From contig JAIVFJ010000550.1 of assembly GCA_025765615.1 (NCBI GenBank), forward strand, positions 1 to 25,612: a stretch of DNA of 25,612 bases. The letters run 5' to 3'. Of the stretch, positions 19,684 through 25,612 are shown piece after piece; positions within the stretch are counted from its first letter, which is position 1, and each line of letters begins with the position of its first letter. The DNA is from Zopfochytrium polystomum. Taxonomy: Eukaryota; Chytridiomycota; Chytridiomycetes; Chytridiales; Chytridiaceae. The position numbers were made by a program, and so were the translations under genes. The notes below the pieces were generated by a model. The model saw only the letters and a program-made list of their open reading frames with translations, did not search any database and was not told the DNA's origin.

Positions 19684-19750
19684 TAGGGCTTTGCTCAGTG
19701 GTTAGAGTGCTCCTTCGATTGGGAAGGTACCAAGTTCGAGACATGCTGAC
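19684..19750 (+). pseudogene. tRNA-like remnant (A and B box recognisable)
   Basis: TTGCTCAGTGGTTAGAGTGC resembles a tRNA D-arm and A box. It is followed by a weak anticodon arm (loop TCGATTG) and then AGTTCGAGAC, resembling a B box. The T-stem does not pair and the anticodon stem has a mismatch, so this is a decayed tRNA or the head of a tRNA-derived SINE rather than a working gene. Confidence 0.5.
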
Positions 19751-20404
19751 TGTTGGGCTGCAAAGTCCACCATGTCCAGCTAATAACCCCTCACTTTCGG
19801 AATGACTAAGGATTGAACCACTTCTGTGGGAGAAGTTCAAAGTCCATATGCCCAGCTACCATGATGTAATGCCTCATATGAGTGGTATGAGAAGACAGGG
19901 CTTTTCTTTCTCTTTCTGTTGATGATTTTTACTTTTTTTTCAATTAGTATTTTCCTTTGTTTTGGCTCTTTTTCTTTTTTTTTCTTTTATTTAATTGTTT
20001 GTTTACTGTCCCTCTTTGTGTGTCTTCCTTTCTTTCTGTGGCTGTGGTGACTGTCTTCTTGTCTGCACCAATCATTTCTTGCCAGTTCCTCCACCCCCCC
20101 CTCCACTCTGCTCTGGTGGCTGTCTGCCAAGAAATGGCCCCATGTTTCTCTGAGCTGTCTCTTTTTGTTGATGGCTCAGCCCCATTTGGTGAATCACCCA
20201 TCCATTCTGTTCTTTACTGTTTTATGTATTGTTTTGTTGTTTTGTATGTGTTTTCCCTCCTTTTTCCTCTCCTCCCTGTGATTCCAACCCTCTCCTATTT
20301 AAACTGCTGCCCCCCCTTCTTGTTGACTGTGAGAACTGTACCTGAAGTCCCTTGCCTGCCCTTTTCTTCCTGACTGTGTGTATGAGCTGGGGGTGGCAGT
20401 CCCC

Positions 20405-20477
20405 TGGTGTGTGACAGGAGGTTGAAGTCCTCTTGGCCATCATGGCAGTGTGCTGGGTTCAAGCCCCAGTGCACCTC
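20405..20477 (+). pseudogene. tRNA-like remnant with a perfect T-arm
   Basis: The T-arm is perfect (CTGGG-TTCAAGC-CCCAG, 20453-20469). The acceptor 3' strand TGCACC can pair, with wobbles, with GGTGTG upstream, and GAC/GTC can form a D-stem. The anticodon arm does not fold into a standard shape, so no identity can be given. It is probably a tRNA-derived pseudogene or SINE head. Confidence 0.4.
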
Positions 20478-21525
20478 ACCATTTCTGCATGCTGCTTAGG
20501 TTGGACTGGGTAGGAGCCACTTGGTGATGGAAGGATAGAGGGTAAATCTGTGGTGGTGCCTCTAGGTTCCTGTCAATACATCTAGTCAAATCCAGGTCTC
20601 TCAAGCTGATATGAATGAGCTGGCTAGTCAGGTACTGCTGCAGAAATGGTCTCTCAGGTATGCCCCCATCTCCCTGGTTGTTGGCTCCTGTGGCCTCTGG
20701 TGGGCCTGGTCTTTCAGACCCTCTTTCTCTCAGATTAATGCCTGTGATGTCATGGTGTCACACTTGTGTGTGGGAGTGGGTTTTTACCTTCCTTGCTTCT
20801 AAGATAGGGGATTCCTCTGGCCTGGTGAGGCAGATGTCTGTGTCCAAGTAGGATGAAGCAAGAAGAGTCCCACTGTCTCCCACCCTGTGTGCCCCCTCCT
20901 TGGATTGAGTTGGAACCTCTCTTGGGAGTGAGACAAGATGTGTCTGGTTCTGTTAAGTGGAAAACAGTTCTGGTTTGATCCAACAGGCATCTCTGCACAC
21001 TAACTGTTCCTTGTGTTTGCCCTTTGTGTCCAACCCCCTCCAACTTAAGGCTTGTCTTTGGCAGAGAGGGAGCTGGTGCTCCAAGGTGGTGGCTCCAACA
21101 GGTTGGGACCTGGCCACTTTCCTCCCCACTCTCTTGCCTTCCCCCTTGGCTTCTGCCTTGGGAAGGAGCTGGCACAGATTGGTTGGTGCTGCCTTAGGCG
21201 CCCCCTTTGTTGCCCTAAGTCTCATTGCTTACTGAGTGATTCGGTCCCTTTGGCTTTGCCATTGGGGTTTCTCTGTGTCTTGGACCAGATTCATTTTGCA
21301 CTTTCTTTTGTGATTGTGCCACCTTTGTCACACTTTTGTTATGTTTCCCTTTTAGATGTGTGATAGCTGCTCTTTTTTGTGTTTAAAGAGTTTCTTTTGT
21401 GTTTGATGATGGGCTTTAGTAGACTCCAAATACATTTTCCTGTCTGGTGACCCCTAGACACCTTCTTTTGCCCTTTTCATTATATAGGATTGGTATTTAG
21501 GCCATTGCTCTATTTCCACCTCCAG

Positions 21526-21609
21526 CCCAAGGTGAAGAGATTTAGAGAGCACAGTCTCACATTCCACCCTCTCGCGGTGGTGGTCGGGGTTCTATTCCCC
21601 GCCTGGGAG
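21526..21609 (+). pseudogene. tRNA-Glu(CTC)-like pseudogene with an enlarged D-arm
   Basis: The anticodon arm is perfect (CCACC-CTCTCGC-GGTGG, anticodon CTC for Glu), as is the T-arm (CGGGG-TTCTATT-CCCCG). The acceptor 3' strand CCTGGG pairs with CCCAAGG once one A is bulged. The region between acceptor and anticodon arm is about 14 nt too long for a D-arm, and no proper A box is visible. It therefore looks like a tRNA-Glu copy damaged by an insertion, or a SINE head. Confidence 0.55.
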
Positions 21610-21897
21610 GTAATTGCAGTGGTGTATAATACAAGGATTGTAGGTACTGAAGCTGCCAGCAGTAAGGATGCCTGCCAGCAGATGTCAGGCCCTTCCATTC
21701 CCAGATCAGGAAGGTGACTGACTGTTGCGTAGTCATGTGGTCTAAACCCTTAACATTGCCAGTCTTGTGGACATTAGTATTTCAATCAACTGCTTAGAGG
21801 CTTGAAATGCACAAAAAAGGTACATTGGACCTGACCAGCTGCACAGTTTGCATTGCAGAAAATCCAAACTGTTACAATGCCAGATATGACTGTATCT

Positions 21898-22006
21898 TGC
21901 CGTCTCCCAGGATTGAACCAGGTGCCCTAAGATTGCCAGGGAGGCCCTGCACAGACGACCATGTGGCTACTTCAATCTTACGCTCTCCCAGATGAGCTAA
22001 GACAGC
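21898..22006 (-). tRNA. tRNA-Phe(GAA) with a 36-nt intron
   Basis: On the minus strand all four stems close. Acceptor GCTGTCT pairs with AGACGGC (one G-T wobble), D-stem GCTC with GAGC, anticodon stem TAAGA with TCTTA, and T-stem CCTGG with CTGGG (wobbles allowed). The anticodon loop is TTGAAGA with GAA at 34-36. A 36-nt intron (21934-21969) interrupts it one base after the anticodon, the standard position for nuclear tRNA introns. The spliced tRNA is 73 nt with discriminator A. D-loop GG and T-loop TTCAATC are normal. No T-run terminator stands out immediately after the 3' end, so expression is unproven. Confidence 0.85.
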
Positions 22007-23178
22007 TGAGCATTATCCTGTCTCAGCAAGAGTCATAAAGGAGTAATAAACACGCGGCCATCAAAAACTATCCCTATGCTGAAGTTAACAAGGTCCCCCA
22101 CAAATAAAACCAGGTGTAATCCTGCTTTCAAGCTTCATTTCATTCAACTTGAATTTGGCTTTTGGGCCAAGGCAAACTGATTCTCAAGATATTGAATATA
22201 AGTGGGGCTTCATTGGGTTCAATATGTTTGACTTGTGCTTGTTGTGATATGTCAAAGCGTTGGTATTGTGATATATGGCAGACTGGATTCACGAACTGTG
22301 TTGGTACAGCCAGGTGACAAATGTTTTCAGCCACCACTCAAATTCTTTTACACGCAATAACTTCATCAATTCTCAACCAACAAAATTGGTGGACAAATAG
22401 CCTGATTGCAGCACATCACAATCCATTAATCTTTTGGATTTGCTGCAGGGAGGACATATTTTTTGCAGACATCGAAGCTTGTGAAATAGAGCAGAAAATT
22501 GCATGACTGGTAGGAAGTGGAGTTTGACGTTCCACACCCATGCAGTTAGCAGAACCGATTTTTCGTTGTTTTGACTCTTGAGCAGATAGCTCTTTTTCTT
22601 TCTTGTTTTTGTAATGATGGTTGGTCTGTTGACGTGGCAAACCTCGCTCTGTTTTCAGATTAGTTGAAGGCTATTCACACACCAAAAGAGCTTTGAGGAA
22701 ACGTGCAAACAACGTAATAAACCAAAGTTTCTGGGCTCGAGCTGTAATATCAACACTCCACAATATCTTTCCAAAAATTGCCCTAACCCAATAGCCTTAA
22801 TGCTGGAGAAACAATCAGCCAAACAGCTTGTGCATATAAAACTTTTTTTGTAAGGGCTTGGGGCTGTCATCCAAGAAGAGCACCAGAATGGAAGATAAAT
22901 AGGAAAAGAAAAAATTTGTTTGTACTGGAGAGGAAAAAAAAAAGAAAATTAAGGTTGTGCCCAAAACAACTTTACAGATACAGATGACAGCCATTGTTGG
23001 TGTTAATGCTTAGTTTGGTGATGCAACCTTTGTCAGTACTTTTTGAAAGTCTTAGCAGGGTTAGGGGGTTTGTACATCTTCCAGTCAGGGAGACTGTTTG
23101 GGAGATAGGATTTGTTGTCAGATTGGTCAACCAGAGTGGCAGCGACACCGATAACCTCAATTCACTTCAACAACACTG

Positions 23179-23250
23179 TGGAGGCACAGGGGATAGAACC
23201 CTGGGCATCTCGCATGCAAAGTGAGCTATCTACCACTGATATATACCCCC
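23179..23250 (-). tRNA. tRNA-Ala(TGC)-like, possibly a pseudogene
   Basis: On the minus strand it starts GGGGGTA, which pairs with TGCCTCC (one G-T). The D-stem is TATC/GATA with a normal AGTGGTAGA-like loop. The anticodon arm CTCAC-TTTGCAT-GCGAG has one A-C mismatch, and the T-stem CAGGG/CCCTG is perfect. The anticodon TGC indicates alanine. The T-loop TTCTATC has an unusual T where a purine is expected. It is either a diverged gene or a tRNA-derived repeat. Confidence 0.55.
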
Positions 23251-23294
23251 GATAGCAGTGCAAGGATCCCCTGATACTAATAACTAAACTTGCT

Positions 23295-23750
23295 GTGAAG
23301 CCTGTGACATTCCATCCAGTCTCACCTGGCAGGAGCTGGGTGTGTCTTATTTGTAACCATTACGCAGATAAAGAGGCCAAGTGTCAGGTCTGCACCTCTT
23401 GGCAAAATGGGGGGCAGGGGGAGAGAAATGCCTTGAAAATATTCTGCACACAAATTGCTATGGAAAACTGCCTTTTCAATGAAAGTGCAAGGAGTGTGGC
23501 TGATGCACAGTTTCAAACTTCACGCAGAATTGCCGGGCAAATTTCCTGGAACAGGCACAGCAGGACACCAGTTTCCGTAAGAAGTCAGTTTGTGCTGAGG
23601 AATTTGCATGCTGTCTTTCCACACAAACACACACACACACCTACAAGAGCCTCCCATGTTGCATGGGCAAGGAATCACAAGTGGCAGGACAACAAAATTT
23701 TGTCAGGTGGAAAAGCCCGCACAACGGCTAGAAATTGTCATGTAAAATGA
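23295..23750 (+). other. Open frame with a CxxC...CxxC pattern
   Basis: The frame is open for 151 codons but has no ATG at its left edge (GTG at 23295). Near the start it reads WVCLICNHYADKEAKCQVC, a W-x-C-x2-C-x9-C-x2-C pattern like a zinc finger. It resembles the RanBP2 type but is one residue short between the pairs and lacks the conserved Asn. A possible acceptor (CTGGCAG ending at 23334) lies just before, so it could be an exon. The rest is not recognisable. Chance is a serious alternative. Confidence 0.2.
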
Positions 23751-23885
23751 CTTCACATGAAAAGTCAAACCACCCAATCAAGAAGTGAGTTTCAACATGC
23801 CTTAAAAGTGGACCATTGGTATCAGTGGCTTCAACTGTTAGGAACTCTAACCACATGATGAGTATTTGTGCCAACAAAGCAGCAT

Positions 23886-23957
23886 TCCCAGCTAGTTTAG
23901 TGGCTAGTATCACCCCCTGTCACGGTGTAGACCCGGTTTCAATTCCCGGACTGGGAG
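23886..23957 (+). pseudogene. tRNA-Asp(GTC)-like pseudogene
   Basis: The sequence follows a tRNA-Asp layout: TCCCAGC at the 5' end pairs with CTGGGA at the 3' end, TAGTTTAGTGG resembles the A box, the anticodon loop CTGTCAC carries GTC, and GGTTTCAATTCCC resembles the B box. The innermost acceptor pair, one anticodon-stem pair and one T-stem pair are mismatched, which argues for a pseudogene or a SINE head. Confidence 0.55.
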
Positions 23958-24010
23958 GAACACCCTAGACATATCCATCCGACTACCCATCAGTGCCAAC
24001 GCAGTCCCAT

Positions 24011-24113
24011 GGAGGGCCCTCTCATCAGCGTTCCCTCTGTATTAGTGTTAACGGAGCCTGACTGCTTCCCACAGAGGGCCCCTCTCCCTCTCATCAGCGT
24101 TCCCACAGAGGGT
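24011..24113 (+). repeat. Local duplication of a TCTCATCAGCGTTCCC block
   Basis: The string CTCTCATCAGCGTTCCC occurs at about 24019-24035 and again at about 24088-24104. The second copy is flanked on both sides by CCCACAGAGGG. It lies just upstream of the SH3 gene and looks like a local duplication. Confidence 0.7.
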
Positions 24114-24172
24114 GCCTCCCAACATGTCAATTATGGCAATGGATTTTTTTTGACGATTTTTTTCATTTTGTT

Positions 24173-25020
24173 ATGGCTTTACGTGAGGGCAAAAACTATG
24201 TCTCCTCCCCGTCGCTTGTGTCGACATTCCTCCCCACCGTCGCCGCAAATCCGTGTGTGCACTATGGGACACAGACCACCGTCGACTCCACTATCCTGGG
24301 TCTCTTCCAGCTCCTCTTTATCGGCGCCGTCGGCAGCGGCGTCGCAGTCCTCATTGCCATTATTGTGGAACAGGCGATGCATCGCCGGGCAGCGGCGGGT
24401 ATGATGTGTACAGCCAGCAGCAGCAGCAGCAGTACCAGGCGCTGCAGCAGCCCATCACCAGCACGCAGTACATGCAGCAGGCGCCGCTCGCAGGCAGCAC
24501 CGTCGGCGGTGGCTCAAACATGTCTGGCAGTGGCGGGTCATCCCGCAGCTGCTGGGCCTGTCCTCGCTCGGCGGCGGCCTGATGGACGGCGCCAACGGCA
24601 GCAATGGCAGCGCGCCCGTCATGTTGGAAAACAAGGAAGTCGTCTTCAACTACATCCCCAACCTCTCTGACGAAATCTACCTCTACATCAGCGACCCCGT
24701 CATCGTCAAATGCAAGTTCGACGACGGCTGGGGCTTTGGCTTCAACATGACCACCAAGATGGAGGGCTCGTTCCCACACGCCAACGTCAACGAGTCCGAT
24801 GTGGCCAGTGGCGGTGGTGGCGGCGGCAGCGGCGGCGGCAGCCTCCCTGCAGCGGTGCAGGACCAGTGGATCGACGGCATCGAGCGTGCCAGCTTCCAGA
24901 TCCGACAGCGTAGAAGCCTCTTTGGCCCGCCCAGCAGGTTCAACGAGCTCGCGGACGGCACAGGACTTGGCAGTGGCGGCCGGGTGCGACGTGGGGGGCT
25001 TACTGCACGAGTCAGTTTAG
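24173..25020 (+). pseudogene. Single-pass membrane protein with an SH3 domain, two apparent frameshifts
   Basis: Three frames carry consecutive parts of one protein. Frame one (ATG 24173) holds a short outer segment and one transmembrane helix, LGLFQLLFIGAVGSGVAVLI. After about 24360-24400 the sense continues one frame over with YSQQQQQQYQALQQPI and a Gly/Ser-rich linker. Near 24540 it shifts again to PQLLGLSSLGGG and an SH3 domain (about 24634-24798) with SDEIYLYISDPVIV, DDGWGFGFN and GSFPHANV. A Gly-rich tail follows; its true end is unclear. Each shift equals one missing base in a G/C-rich spot and neither has splice signals, so this is either a pseudogene or assembly error. Membrane-anchored SH3 proteins of this layout are common in fungi and usually act in cell-surface signalling. 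An upstream exon may exist. The type is given as pseudogene because the frame is broken as written. Confidence 0.6.
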
Positions 25021-25186
25021 AGTTAGCCCTGAACTGCTGTGCATCTCTGCGAGAGCAGAAGCGAACGAAGGTGAAAAAAAAGCACGCAATGACCATTTGC
25101 GAGGGACGAAAATGGGAAACCCATGCCAACTTTCGTGGGCGCAGAGGCAACGGGGCGCCTGCGCAACAGTGGTGGCGGGTGGGGTT

Positions 25187-25612
25187 CCAAACTCTTTCCT
25201 CCTCTGTTCCTCCTGCACCTCATGGTCGCTCTCCTCCCCAAGCCCATCCCATTCACTGGCTCTCCCGCCTGAATTTCTCTTTGATCATCAATCTTGTATA
25301 CCGATCGCGAGTGACATGGGGATTGGGGACGGGCGAACGGGTGAAAGAAATTAAAAAACAACACGAACGGTTAACAACAGCAGTCAAAGGAGGGAATTCC
25401 GCTATTTTAGAAAATTGCCTGGATGGGCGAGCGGACCGGTGGTGGTGGCGGCGGCTGTTGGGGTGAGCGACGACGAAGACGACGCTTGTCCCTCCTGCTG
25501 CTGCTGGTGCTGCTGAGTCGACGACTCCACCATCTGCAGGTCGCGGTCGGCGCGGTCGTCGTCGTCGTCCTCGTCGTCGTTCGCTGAGGCTGAGGAAAAC
25601 GAAATGGGCTGT
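25187..25612 (+). repeat. Dispersed repeat, copy C (runs off the window end)
   Basis: The left part (25187-25301) matches copy A at 316-431, and the right part (25303-25612) matches copy B at 13093-13538. Copy C therefore links the two and is the fullest copy here. It lacks the roughly 80-bp extra segment of copy B and continues past the window edge. On the minus strand the right part reads in the same frame as copy B through an acidic run, QMVESST, Gln-rich and Ser-rich runs and PLAHP. It lies after the SH3 sequence, whose open frame runs into it by chance. Confidence 0.8.

Larger units (their letters stand above)
19641..24172. other. AT-richer, gene-poor stretch containing scattered tRNA-like sequences
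   Basis: Base composition changes here: the plus strand is T/G-rich with CT tracts (for example 19900-20100), unlike the GC-rich DNA to the left. I find no protein gene I would defend. Between the tRNA-like sequences listed separately the DNA is featureless to my reading, apart from CT and AC runs (ACACACAC near 23628-23641) and a repeated TCTCATCAGCGTTCCC block at 24011-24113. Confidence 0.5.

Noticed and set aside
24582..25466. Reading the SH3 frame as one 294-aa protein running to 25466
   Set aside because: The last part overlaps repeat copy C, whose preferred frame is on the other strand, and has no protein-like features. The extension looks accidental.

Overview
The window is nuclear DNA from a eukaryote with many short GT-AG introns (about 40-230 bp). 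There are no bacterial-style operons or ribosome binding sites. A membrane-anchored SH3 protein near the right end, an NB-ARC domain with an MHR-type motif and two-gene PIF/Harbinger DNA transposition together suggest an early-diverging (chytrid- or Mucoromycota-like) fungus. That is an inference; another opisthokont or protist is possible.

Layout. 1-3.4 kb: no convincing gene, GC-rich in 0.8-3.4 kb, with a short piece of a dispersed repeat at 316-431. 4.1-7.9 kb: a 12-exon plus-strand gene for a TIR / NB-ARC / leucine-rich-repeat protein of about 830 residues, with each repeat on its own exon. 8-10.5 kb: mostly non-coding, with one weakly supported ORF. 10.6-11.3 kb: a two-exon minus-strand gene for a small membrane protein with likely protein-phosphatase-1 docking motifs. 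11.3-13.9 kb: microsatellites, a possible broken gene and repeat copy B. 13.9-14.9 kb: a minus-strand predicted HNH endonuclease with two Cys/His knuckles. 14.92-18.28 kb: a complete PIF/Harbinger element inserted 64 bp upstream of that start codon, with a TAA target-site duplication, 16-bp perfect inverted repeats, an intact five-exon DDE transposase and a convergent three-exon Myb/SANT-like partner. 18.3-24.1 kb: an AT-richer, gene-poor stretch with one apparently intact intron-containing tRNA-Phe and several degenerate tRNA-like sequences. 24.2-25.0 kb: a transmembrane plus SH3 protein that needs two frame changes to read. 25.2 kb to the end: repeat copy C.

How the parts relate. The TIR/NB-ARC/LRR protein has the layout of a nucleotide-triggered innate-immune or self-recognition receptor. 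The two Harbinger proteins would work together, the Myb-like protein binding DNA and the transposase cutting and joining. The inserted element separates the HNH gene from its former upstream DNA. The other genes show no clear functional link to each other. All exon structures were worked out by eye from reading frame, splice signals and family motifs.
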